NCBI GenBank assembly: GCA_018812395.1
Contig: JAHJDS010000156.1
Coordinates: forward strand, 1-6,875
Length of the DNA: 6,875 bases
Reading direction: 5' to 3'
DNA from: Pseudomonadota bacterium
GTDB taxonomy: Bacteria > Desulfobacterota > Desulfarculia > Desulfarculales > JAHJDS01
Shown in pieces: positions 1 to 6,175 of this stretch. The notes under the pieces were generated by a model that saw nothing but the letters and a program-made list of their open reading frames with translations, searched no databases and had not been told where the DNA came from. Numbering within the stretch: the stretch's first letter is position 1; the number at the start of each line of letters is the position of its first letter. Made by a program: the position numbers and the translations under genes.

Positions 1-792
1 GTCAACGCCACCATGAAGCGCTTCCTGGAGCGCATCCTGCCCGTGCTGGAGCCCTATTTCGAGGAGAAAGACGGCCGGTGGCACCACCCCCTCCGTCACC
101 AGGCGCCCCGGGCGGTCATCCTGAGCGTGGCCGGCTTCCCGGCCGATTCCGCCTTCCAGGCCCTGAGGGACTATGTCCGATTCCTGTGGGGCGACATCGG
201 CGCCCTGGCGGCCGAGATCTACCGGCACAGCTCCCACACCATCACCCGACAGCCGGAGCTGAGAGACGACATCCTGGCGGCCACGGCCCAGGCCGGTCGG
301 GAACTGGTCCAGCAGGGGGGGATCGAACAAAAAACCCTGGCCCGGATCACCCAGCCAGTCATGGACCCCGAGTCGTTCATCCGGCTGGGCAATATGTTCT
401 GGCGGACCTGCATCGATGCCGGGGTGACGCCACGGGAGTTTACGGAAAAGGGTCTGGTGCCCCGGCCGCGCACCATCGAGGAGTTCCTGGGGCTGCTGAC
501 CCTGGCCTTCAACCCCCAAGGGGCCGGCGACCTGGCGGCCGTCATCCGGTTCGATTTCTCCGGGGAGGTCGAAGGCTCCTGCCACCTGGTCATCGGCGAC
601 GGCCGGATAAAGACCGTGGCCGAGGGGGCCGCGAAACCGGACCTGACCATCGCCGTCCCCTTCGAGGACTGGTGCGGGATCATGAGCGGCCAGGTCCTGC
701 CCCCGCAATTGGTGGCCGACGGCCGGATGCGGGCCACGGGCGACATATCGCTGATGCTCAAGATGTCGCAGTTGTTCGGCGGCGGGCAGTGA
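1..792 (+). CDS. Flavodoxin/NADPH-dependent FMN reductase-like protein with C-terminal SCP2 domain (5' partial)
   Basis: The reading frame is open from base 1, and the codons before the ATG at 13 (Val-Asn-Ala-Thr) continue the usual flavodoxin-family pattern of a small residue-rich turn followed by K-R-F-L-E-R. The ATG at 13 is therefore probably internal, and the FMN-binding N-terminus lies outside the window. Counting from that Met, residues 1-150 look like the C-terminal part of an NADPH-dependent FMN reductase/WrbA-like flavoprotein with a helical extension: PYFEEKDGRWHHP near 14-26, then a beta strand AVILSVAGF at 34-42, then helices. Residues ~154-259 match an SCP2 sterol-carrier domain: an IEEFLGLL helix, the beta strand pair ending HLVIGDGRIK, and KPDLTIAVPFEDW before the final LVADGRMRATGDISLMLKM segment. 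SCP2 domains bind lipids or acyl-CoA, so a soluble redox enzyme with a hydrophobic-ligand module is likely, in the cytoplasm (inference). The stop lies 5 bases before the next start, so the two genes are probably cotranscribed. Confidence 0.8.
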   Translation, partial: VNATMKRFLERILPVLEPYFEEKDGRWHHPLRHQAPRAVILSVAGFPADSAFQALRDYVRFLWGDIGALAAEIYRHSSHTITRQPELRDDILAATAQAGRELVQQGGIEQKTLARITQPVMDPESFIRLGNMFWRTCIDAGVTPREFTEKGLVPRPRTIEEFLGLLTLAFNPQGAGDLAAVIRFDFSGEVEGSCHLVIGDGRIKTVAEGAAKPDLTIAVPFEDWCGIMSGQVLPPQLVADGRMRATGDISLMLKMSQLFGGGQ

Positions 793-797
793 GGGTC

Positions 798-1256
798 ATG
801 CGGCGGAGGGAGCAGGAAATCAAGGACCGGGCAACCGTCGAGGCCGTTTTAAAAAAGGCCGTGTATCTGACCCTGGGACTGTGCCGCCAGGGCGAACCTT
901 ACGTCGTGCCCGTATCCTTCGGGTATGCCGACGGTCGGCTTTATTTCCACACCGGCGCCAAGGGCCTCAAAATGGACATCCTCCGCGCCAACCCGCGGGT
1001 GTCCTTTACGGCCGTGGTCGAGGCGGCGTCGATCCCGGGCGAGGCGCCCTGCAAATGGGACATGGATTACCAAAGCGTCATCGGCTTTGGTCAGGCCGTG
1101 ATTCTCGAGGACGAGGCGGCCAAGGTCGAGGGCCTGAGGGTCATCACCGCCCACTACGCCGGGCCGGGGGACTACTATTTCCCGCCGGCCAAGGTCAAGG
1201 CGGCGACCGTGGTTCGGATCGACATCGAGACAATGACCGGCAAGCGGGGGCAATAG
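798..1256 (+). CDS. Pyridoxamine 5'-phosphate oxidase-family FMN-binding protein (NimA-like)
   Basis: This 152-residue protein has the compact split-barrel layout of the PPOX/NimA-like flavin-binding family: a helix at 12-20, YVVPVSFGY at 35-43, GRLYFHTGAKGLKMDIL at 46-62, NPRVSFTAV at 65-73, YQSVIGFGQAVIL at 91-103 and the family-typical C-terminus IDIETMTGKR at 141-150. The family binds FMN or F420. Members range from nitroimidazole reductases to uncharacterised oxidoreductases, so the reaction cannot be named. The ATG at 798 is preferred because family members typically begin Met-Arg-Arg-Lys/Arg followed by a charged helix. A GTG at 789, overlapping the stop of the previous gene, is an alternative adding three residues. 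GAGGG at 791-795 sits very close to the ATG, so translational coupling to the upstream flavoprotein is plausible. The frame stays open far upstream, but that part overlaps the previous gene and is not expected to be translated. Confidence 0.88.
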   Translation: MRRREQEIKDRATVEAVLKKAVYLTLGLCRQGEPYVVPVSFGYADGRLYFHTGAKGLKMDILRANPRVSFTAVVEAASIPGEAPCKWDMDYQSVIGFGQAVILEDEAAKVEGLRVITAHYAGPGDYYFPPAKVKAATVVRIDIETMTGKRGQ

Positions 1257-1320
1257 AAAATACTCCGTCCTCGGCCACGACGGTGTATGGTGGGACCGTT
1301 CTTCCCGCAGAAACGGACCG

Positions 1321-1326
1321 AGGAGG
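1321..1326 (+). promoter_or_regulatory. Ribosome binding site for the cyclase gene
   Basis: A perfect AGGAGG lies 5 bases before the GTG at 1332. This decides the start: an in-frame ATG at 1287 has no comparable site and would add 15 residues with no family resemblance. Confidence 0.85.
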
Positions 1327-1331
1327 ACACC

Positions 1332-2108
1332 GTGGCCCGCCGTTTCATCGACCTGTCCATCCCGCTGACAAACGACATCATCTCCGACCCGCCGGGCATG
1401 CAGCCCCAGATAACCTACCTGGAACATCAGGGTACGGTCGAGCAGATCGCCGCCTTCTTCCCCGGCCTCACCAAGGAGGACCTGCCCGGCGGCGAGGGCT
1501 GGGCAATCGAGTTCATCCAGCTCTCGACCCACAACGGCACCCACTTGGACGCGCCCTGGCATTTTGCGTCCACCATGGACCAGGGCCGGCCGTCGCTGAC
1601 CATCGACCGGGTGCCTCTCGAGTGGTGCTTCCAGCCCGGGGTCAAGCTGGACTTCCGTTCATTTGACGACGGCTACGTGGCGACAGCAAGAGACGTCGAG
1701 GCCGAACTCGATCGCGTCGGTCACGACCTGCGGCCCCTCGAAATCGTGGTGGTCAACACCCGGGCCGGCCAGCGCTACGGACATGACGACTACGTGGCCG
1801 CCGGGTGCGGGATGGGCAAAGAGGCGACCCTGTACCTCTTGGAACGCGGCGTGAAGATTACCGGCACCGATGCTTGGTCCTGGGACGCCCCGTTCGTGCA
1901 CACCGCCCGGCGATACGGGAAGGAAAAAGACCCGAGCGTCATCTGGGAGGGCCACAAGGCCGGCCGGGAAAAGGGCTACTGTCATTTGGAGAAGCTGCAC
2001 AACCTGGAACAACTCCCCGTCGACGGCTTTCAGGTGATCTGCTTCCCGGTCAAAATCAAGGGAGCCTCGGCGGGCTGGACCCGGGCGGTGGCTGTTTTCG
2101 ATGAATGA
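1332..2108 (+). CDS. Cyclase-family metal-dependent hydrolase (kynurenine formamidase/isatin hydrolase fold)
   Basis: The protein has 258 residues from the GTG start and opens MARRFIDLSIPL, as cyclase-family proteins do. The signature HNGTHLDAPWHF is at 67-78, with H67, H71, D73 and H77 in the positions that bind the divalent metal in kynurenine formamidase KynB and isatin hydrolase. H208 (in WEGHKAGR) and E220 (in CHLEKLHNLE) are 12 residues apart, the same spacing as the KynB His/Glu pair that completes the active site. GTDAWSWDAPF at 178-188 and the C-terminal strand CFPVKIKGASAGWTRAVAVF are also typical. The family hydrolyses cyclic or linear amides and related carbonyl compounds. The substrate here is unknown, and the absence of neighbouring tryptophan-pathway genes argues against a kynurenine role. 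The gene follows the PPOX gene after 75 bases with no obvious terminator, so it may be on the same transcript. The next gene encodes an FAH-family hydrolase, a frequent companion in ring-degradation clusters. Confidence 0.9.
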   Translation: MARRFIDLSIPLTNDIISDPPGMQPQITYLEHQGTVEQIAAFFPGLTKEDLPGGEGWAIEFIQLSTHNGTHLDAPWHFASTMDQGRPSLTIDRVPLEWCFQPGVKLDFRSFDDGYVATARDVEAELDRVGHDLRPLEIVVVNTRAGQRYGHDDYVAAGCGMGKEATLYLLERGVKITGTDAWSWDAPFVHTARRYGKEKDPSVIWEGHKAGREKGYCHLEKLHNLEQLPVDGFQVICFPVKIKGASAGWTRAVAVFDE

Positions 2109-2195
2109 CCCTCGTCGCAGCCGAAACGAAGTGGAGGCGGCAAGCGCGGGCGAGGCGTTAAACTCAATTACAACCTTCCCTCGCGAAGCATGCCC

Positions 2196-2241
2196 GTGCG
2201 GCGGCGCACTAGCCGCCCCCCTTTTTTGTGGAGGGGGCGGC
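2196..2241 (+). other. Overlapping GC-rich inverted repeats with a T6 run between genes
   Basis: The 218 bases between the cyclase and FAH-family genes hold no gene I can support. They contain a hairpin GTGCG/CGCAC (2196-2200 with 2205-2209), a second possible stem GGCGGC/GCCGCC (2200-2205 with 2212-2217) followed by CCCC and TTTTTT (2222-2227), and a longer 9-bp perfect stem GCCGCCCCC/GGGGGCGGC (2212-2220 with 2233-2241) whose 12-base loop contains the T6 run. Only one of the latter two can form at a time because they share 2212-2217. It may be an imperfect terminator for the cyclase unit or an attenuator-like switch. The T run is not placed as in a classical intrinsic terminator, so the function is inference. 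I saw no convincing sigma70 promoter in the rest of the gap. Confidence 0.4.
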
Positions 2242-2316
2242 CGCGCCGTTGAACGTGGTCCGGTCTGAGATCGAACCGGCGTGATCCGTAACGAACCAGC
2301 GACGAACATATTGTTT

Positions 2317-2323
2317 GAGGGGA
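2317..2323 (+). promoter_or_regulatory. Ribosome binding site for the FAH-family gene
   Basis: GAGGGGA ends 3 bases before the ATG at 2327. It overlaps the only upstream alternative start, a TTG at 2315, so it supports the ATG, which also gives the family-typical MKLITY opening. Confidence 0.75.
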
Positions 2324-2326
2324 CGG

Positions 2327-3256
2327 ATGAAGCTGATCACGTATCAGGAACAAGAGGGCGCCCAGAAGGTGGGGGCCTTGCTCGACGATCTTCAGACCAT
2401 CGTCGACCTGTCCGAAAAATTCGTTGACATGCCGGCCCTGATCGACGGCGGCCAGGCCGCCCTGGACCTGGCCCGGCAAATGGTCGAGGCCCGGGCCGCG
2501 ACCGTGCTGCGGGGCGAAGTCAAGCTCAAGGCCCCCCTGCCCGTGCCCCGGCAGATTCGGGACTTCATGTGCTTCGAGAAACACTTCCGACAGGCCTATC
2601 GCCAGGGGGCCCGGCGCAAAGTCGGCGTCCTGGCCCCGCTGCTCACCGCCCTGGGCCTGGTCAGGATCCCGCGAGTCTGGTACGAGCAACCGATCTATTA
2701 CAAGTCCAACCGCTTCTCGGTCATCGGCCCGGACGAGGACGTCATTTGGCCGGCCTATAGCCAAGAGATGGACTTCGAACTGGAGCTGGCGATCGTCATC
2801 GGCGGGCAGGGTAAGGACATCCCCCTGGAAAAGGCCCGCGATCACATCTTCGGCTACACAATCTTCAACGACATGTCCGCCCGGGACGCCCAGTTCGAGG
2901 AAATGGCCTGCCGGCTGGGTCCGGCCAAGGGCAAGGATTTCGACACGGGCAACGTCATCGGCCCCTGGCTGGTGACGGCCGACGAGATCCCCGACCCCTA
3001 TCATCTGACCATGGTCGCCCGGGTCAACGGCGAACAATGGGGCCGGGGTTTTTCGGGCGACATGCACCACCGGTTCGAGGACATGATCGCCCACGTGTCC
3101 CGGTCCGAGACGATCTATCCGGGAGAGCTTTTTGGCTCGGGCACGGTCGGCGACGGCTGTGGCCTGGAGCACGGCCGTTTTCTCCAGCCGGGCGACCTGA
3201 TCGAGCTGGAAATCGAGGGCCTAGGGCAATTACGTAACCGACTGATAAAGCCTTAG
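2327..3256 (+). CDS. Fumarylacetoacetate hydrolase-family protein
   Basis: This 309-residue protein starts MKLITY and has the two-part layout of the FAH superfamily: a short N-terminal domain (about 1-70) and a C-terminal mixed beta-roll. Visible landmarks are RDFMCFEKHF at 78-87 with H86 in the region of the family's catalytic His, WYEQPIYYKSNRF at 118-130, the metal-binding ELE (E151, E153) inside DFELELAIVIG, D182 in FNDMSARDAQ, GKDFDTGNVIGPW at 202-214, and GELFGSGTVGDGCGLE at 266-281 near the end. E151, E153 and D182 correspond to the acidic Mg/Mn ligands. The family cleaves C-C bonds of acylpyruvates, hydrates 2-keto-pentenoates or decarboxylates oxaloacetate. The AFEKH-type N-terminus plus WYE...YYKSN belongs to an uncharacterised subgroup, not to true fumarylacetoacetase. 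Placement after a cyclase-family hydrolase suggests degradation of a cyclic or 1,3-dicarbonyl intermediate (inference). Confidence 0.9.
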   Translation: MKLITYQEQEGAQKVGALLDDLQTIVDLSEKFVDMPALIDGGQAALDLARQMVEARAATVLRGEVKLKAPLPVPRQIRDFMCFEKHFRQAYRQGARRKVGVLAPLLTALGLVRIPRVWYEQPIYYKSNRFSVIGPDEDVIWPAYSQEMDFELELAIVIGGQGKDIPLEKARDHIFGYTIFNDMSARDAQFEEMACRLGPAKGKDFDTGNVIGPWLVTADEIPDPYHLTMVARVNGEQWGRGFSGDMHHRFEDMIAHVSRSETIYPGELFGSGTVGDGCGLEHGRFLQPGDLIELEIEGLGQLRNRLIKP

Positions 3257-3339
3257 CCGCATCGCCCCGGTCCGCCCCGGAGTTTGTTATAAAAATAAAG
3301 GAGCGTGGGCCAAACCAACGGCCGGCCGGGCCGAGGCGG

Positions 3340-3368
3340 TTGACCATTCGCGGTCTTGAGGCTATTCT
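3340..3368 (+). promoter_or_regulatory. Candidate sigma70 promoter for the acyl-CoA ligase gene
   Basis: TTGACC (3340-3345, five of six bases of the -35 consensus) is followed after exactly 17 bases by TATTCT (3363-3368, four of six of the -10 consensus). Initiation near 3375 would give a leader of about 65 bases before the ligase start. The 185-base gap also has an AT-rich patch at about 3281-3299. No operator or clear terminator for the preceding gene was found in it. Confidence 0.55.
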
Positions 3369-3429
3369 GCGATAATGGGCTTGGGTGACTGGCACGCCCC
3401 AGCCGAGTTATACCAGAAAAAACAGATAA

Positions 3430-3435
3430 AGGAGG
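3430..3435 (+). promoter_or_regulatory. Ribosome binding site for the acyl-CoA ligase gene
   Basis: AGGAGG lies 6 bases before the ATG at 3442. A GTG at 3436 in the same frame directly abuts this site and is too close to use it, so the ATG is the start. Confidence 0.85.
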
Positions 3436-3441
3436 GTGGCG

Positions 3442-5184
3442 ATGGCGACCAAACCCTGGCACGGCGCCCGGTGGCCCGAGGGCGTTCCCCACGACATTTC
3501 CGGCTATGACAAACCGCTGTTTTCCCTGCTCGACGACGCGGCCGCAAGGTGGCCGGACAACACCTTCACCATCTTCCAGGACGCCACCCGGACCTACGCC
3601 CAGGTCAAGTACACGGCCGACCGGATCGCCAACTTCCTGGCCTCCCGCGGCATCCGGAAGGGCGACCGGTGCGCCGTCTTCCTGCCCAACATCCCCCAGT
3701 ACCCGGCCGTTTTTTTTGGCATCCTCAAGGCCGGCGCGGTGGCCGTGACCTGCAATCCGCTCTACACGGCCGAGGAACTCAACTTCCAGATGAGGGACTC
3801 GGGGGCCAAGGCCCTATTTGTCATGGACCACCCCCAGTTCTACCGGACGGCGGCCAAGGCCATCGGCGGGACCGACGTCGAGACGGTGGTCGTGTGCAAC
3901 ATCAAGTCCTATCTGCCGGGGTTCAAGGCCTTCCTGGGCGGGTTGCTGGGCAAGATCCCCAAGGCGCCGGACAGGGATCCCAATCACCTCCTCCTCGACG
4001 ATGTCGTTACGAACTACCCGGCCGAGCCGCCGGTGGTGGACATCGATCCCGAGAGCGACCTGGCCCTGATCCTCTACACCGGCGGCACCACCGGCGTGCC
4101 CAAGGGGGCCGGCCTGACCCACTCGAACCTGGTCTACGACGTGACGGCCACTTACGAATGGGTCCGCCTCGAGCCGGAAGGAGGGGGTCCCCTCGAGCGG
4201 CTGGAGAAGGGCGGGGCCCACACCTATCTCGGCGTCCTGCCGTGGTACCACAGCTTCGGGATGACCCTCTGCCTGTTGCAGACCACCCTGACCGGCAGCA
4301 AGGTGGTCTGTATCCCCGATCCCCGGGCCGGCAAGCCGCCCTTCACCGACATCCTGGGCTCCATCCAGAAGTATAGGGTGACCATCGTCATCGCCGTGCC
4401 GACCATCTATACCGCCATCATCAACCACCCCCTGACCGACAAGTTCGACCTGAGTTCGATCATCGGCTGCGGCTCGGGCGGGGCGCCCTGCCCGGTCGAG
4501 GTCATCCGCCAGTTCGAGGCCAAGACCGGGGCGATCATCTTCGAGGGCTACGGGCTGACCGAGACCAGTCCGGTGCTGACCACCAACCCGACCATCCCCG
4601 AGCTGCGCAAGGTCGGCTCGACCGGATTGCCCATCCCCGGCACCGACATGAAGATCGTCGATGTCGAGACCGGCGCCACCGAGCTGCCCCTGGGCGAGGA
4701 GGGCGAGATCGCCGCCTCCGGACCCCAGGTCATGAAGGGCTACTGGGGACGGCCCGAGGCCGACGCCGAGGTTTTTCGCGAGATCGACGGGCAGCGCTTT
4801 TTCCTGACCGGCGACATCGGCAAGATGGACGAGGACGGCTTCATCGTCATCACCGACCGCAAGAAGGACCTGATCCTGGTCGGCGGCTTCAACGCCTATC
4901 CCCGGGAGATCGAGGAGGTCCTCTACACCCATCCCAAAGTGGCCGAGGCGGCGGCCGTCGGGGTGCCCGACCCCAAGAGCGGCGAGCACGTCAAGGTCTT
5001 CATCCAGCTCAAGCCGGGGATGGAGGCCGGCCAAGAGGAGATCATCGCCTTCTGCAAGGAGCACCTGGCCGGGTACAAGCGGCCGCGTGAGGTCGAGTTC
5101 CGCGACGAGCTGCCCAAGAGCGTCATCGGCAAGGTCCTCCGGCGCGTGCTCCGGGACGAAGAGCGGGCCAAACAGCAGGCGTAA
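3442..5184 (+). CDS. Long-chain fatty-acid (or related carboxylic acid) CoA ligase, FadD-like
   Basis: This full-length 580-residue member of the AMP-forming adenylate superfamily activates a carboxylic acid with ATP to an acyl-AMP and then an acyl-CoA thioester. All core motifs are present: the P-loop-like YTGGTTGVPKGA at 212-223 (the GG form is typical of FadD), LPWYHSFGM at 267-274 region, EGYGLTETSP at 368-377, TGD at 456-458 with D458 binding the ribose, TDRKKDLILVGGFNAYPREIE starting at 471 with the hinge region and R473, and the catalytic lysine K564 in SVIGKVLRR. A hydrophobic, Pro/Gly-rich stretch at 155-175 (LPGFKAFLGGLLGKIP) resembles the membrane-proximal segment of FadD proteins, so peripheral membrane association is possible. 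There is no signal peptide. Its own promoter candidate and downstream terminator suggest a single-gene transcript. Chain length and whether the acid is aliphatic or aromatic cannot be read from sequence, so no gene symbol is assigned. Confidence 0.92.
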   Translation: MATKPWHGARWPEGVPHDISGYDKPLFSLLDDAAARWPDNTFTIFQDATRTYAQVKYTADRIANFLASRGIRKGDRCAVFLPNIPQYPAVFFGILKAGAVAVTCNPLYTAEELNFQMRDSGAKALFVMDHPQFYRTAAKAIGGTDVETVVVCNIKSYLPGFKAFLGGLLGKIPKAPDRDPNHLLLDDVVTNYPAEPPVVDIDPESDLALILYTGGTTGVPKGAGLTHSNLVYDVTATYEWVRLEPEGGGPLERLEKGGAHTYLGVLPWYHSFGMTLCLLQTTLTGSKVVCIPDPRAGKPPFTDILGSIQKYRVTIVIAVPTIYTAIINHPLTDKFDLSSIIGCGSGGAPCPVEVIRQFEAKTGAIIFEGYGLTETSPVLTTNPTIPELRKVGSTGLPIPGTDMKIVDVETGATELPLGEEGEIAASGPQVMKGYWGRPEADAEVFREIDGQRFFLTGDIGKMDEDGFIVITDRKKDLILVGGFNAYPREIEEVLYTHPKVAEAAAVGVPDPKSGEHVKVFIQLKPGMEAGQEEIIAFCKEHLAGYKRPREVEFRDELPKSVIGKVLRRVLRDEERAKQQA

Positions 5185-5203
5185 TCATTTTCGGTTTCCA
5201 AAG

Positions 5204-5247
5204 GTCTGATCGGGCGAGGCTCGAACCTCGCCCGGTCGGACTTTTTT
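5204..5247 (+). terminator. Intrinsic terminator after the acyl-CoA ligase gene
   Basis: A 16-bp stem (5204-5219 with 5226-5241) contains a perfect 9-bp core CGGGCGAGG/CCTCGCCCG and two G-U pairs. It has the six-base loop CTCGAA and runs directly into T6 at 5242-5247. It begins 19 bases after the ligase stop. The minus strand has no comparable T run, so it acts on forward transcription. Confidence 0.9.
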
Positions 5248-5271
5248 GAACCATACGACCGGTCAAGCGAC

Positions 5272-5277
5272 AAGGGG
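5272..5277 (+). promoter_or_regulatory. Ribosome binding site for the metallo-hydrolase gene
   Basis: AAGGGG sits 4 bases before the ATG at 5282. The only longer alternative, a TTG at 5246, lies inside the terminator's T run and has no ribosome binding site, so it is rejected. Confidence 0.7.
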
Positions 5278-5281
5278 AAAA

Positions 5282-6166
5282 ATGGAAGAAAAAAATTTCG
5301 GGCCGGTCAGGTTCATCCCCGGGGTCAACCAGGGACGATACCCCTGCTGTCATTCCGTCTACATCGAGGGCGCGGGCGTGCTCATCGACCCGGCCTCGGA
5401 TCGGGACAGGCTCAAACGCCTGCGGGACGAGGAAGGGGTGGGCGCCGTCTGGCTCAGCCACTGGCACGAGGACCACATCGCCCATCTGGACCTGTTCGAG
5501 GACCTGCCGCTCTTGATGGCGGCCGCGGACGCCCCGCCCCTGGCCGACCTCGAGACGTTCCTGGACTGGTACGACATGGACCACGACCAGTACCGCGACA
5601 CCTGGCGGGAGATCATGCTAAAAAACTTCCACTTCCGGCCCCGCCGACCCAGTGGATTTTTGGAGGACGGCCAGGTGCGGGACCTGGGCGGGGTGACGGT
5701 CGAGGTCAAGGCCGCGCCCGGCCACACCCCGGGCTCCCTGGCCTTTCTGTTTCGCGAGCCGGGCGTTTTGTGCCTGGCCGATTACGATCTGACCCCGTTC
5801 GGGCCGTGGTACGGCGACCGGTACTCCAGCATCGACGACACCATCGCCTCGGCCAAGCGCCTGCGCCAGATTCCGGCCAAGGTCTGGCTGACCGGTCATG
5901 AGACCGGGGTGTTCGAGCAAAACCCCGGCGAACTGTGGGACAAGTACCTGGCCGTGATCGACACCCGGCAGGAGAAGCTGGAGGATTTTTTAGCCGAGCC
6001 GCGGACCATGGAGGAGATCAGCGAGGCCTGGATCGTCTACGGCCGCCCCCGTGAGCCGAAGGATTTCTATTGGTTTGCCGAGAAGGCCATAATCAAGAAA
6101 CATCTGCAACGGCTGGACGAACAGGGCCGCCTGGCCCGGGACGGGGAACGATTCGCCTTGCAGTAG
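5282..6166 (+). CDS. Metallo-beta-lactamase-fold hydrolase (LACTB2/glyoxalase II-like)
   Basis: This 294-residue protein carries the full set of metallo-beta-lactamase-fold ligands: H60, H62, D64 and H65 in LSHWHEDH at 58-65, H148 in APGHTPGS, D167 in CLADYD, and H206 in LTGHE. This set normally supports a binuclear zinc site. The opening strand pair (about 8-37) ends in GVLIDPA, as in the superfamily. The C-terminal ~55 residues (about 240-294, including TMEEISEAW, AIIKKHLQRLDEQGRLARDG) form a winged-helix-like tail, as in LACTB2-type members. There is no signal peptide, so it is probably cytoplasmic, which argues against a secreted antibiotic-degrading enzyme. Likely chemistry is hydrolysis of a thioester, lactone or phosphoester. 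In this context an acyl-CoA or glutathione-type thioester is possible but is inference. It is isolated from the ligase by a terminator and faces the MFS gene tail to tail with a 9-base gap. Confidence 0.9.
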   Translation: MEEKNFGPVRFIPGVNQGRYPCCHSVYIEGAGVLIDPASDRDRLKRLRDEEGVGAVWLSHWHEDHIAHLDLFEDLPLLMAAADAPPLADLETFLDWYDMDHDQYRDTWREIMLKNFHFRPRRPSGFLEDGQVRDLGGVTVEVKAAPGHTPGSLAFLFREPGVLCLADYDLTPFGPWYGDRYSSIDDTIASAKRLRQIPAKVWLTGHETGVFEQNPGELWDKYLAVIDTRQEKLEDFLAEPRTMEEISEAWIVYGRPREPKDFYWFAEKAIIKKHLQRLDEQGRLARDGERFALQ

Positions 6167-6175
6167 GTCGGGCCA

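Noticed and set aside
78..797. Upstream extension of the PPOX-family frame
   Set aside because: It overlaps the flavodoxin-SCP2 gene and reads as Pro/Gly/Arg-rich sequence without any fold. Family N-termini align with the ATG at 798.
1296..1316. Hairpin CCGTT/AACGG between the PPOX and cyclase genes
   Set aside because: There are only five pairs with an 11-base loop and no T run. It is too weak to call a terminator or regulatory element.
2168..3172. Long open minus-strand frame (334 codons) opposite the FAH-family gene
   Set aside because: Its translation is rich in G, D, H, Q and R with no domain pattern. It is the expected antisense shadow of high-GC codon use in a gene whose own frame has clear active-site motifs.
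3297..3342. Tiny frame with an AAAGGAG site and GTG at 3305
   Set aside because: It encodes only 12 codons of Gly/Arg-rich sequence before a stop, so it is probably chance in the gap.
3814..5064. Long open minus-strand frame (416 codons) opposite the acyl-CoA ligase
   Set aside because: The translation is low in complexity (D, G, L, V and H rich) and lies wholly inside a ligase gene with all adenylation motifs, so it is a shadow frame.
5282..6166. Beta-lactam resistance gene
   Set aside because: The metallo-beta-lactamase fold is present, but the protein lacks a signal peptide and has a winged-helix-like tail, as in LACTB2-type housekeeping hydrolases.
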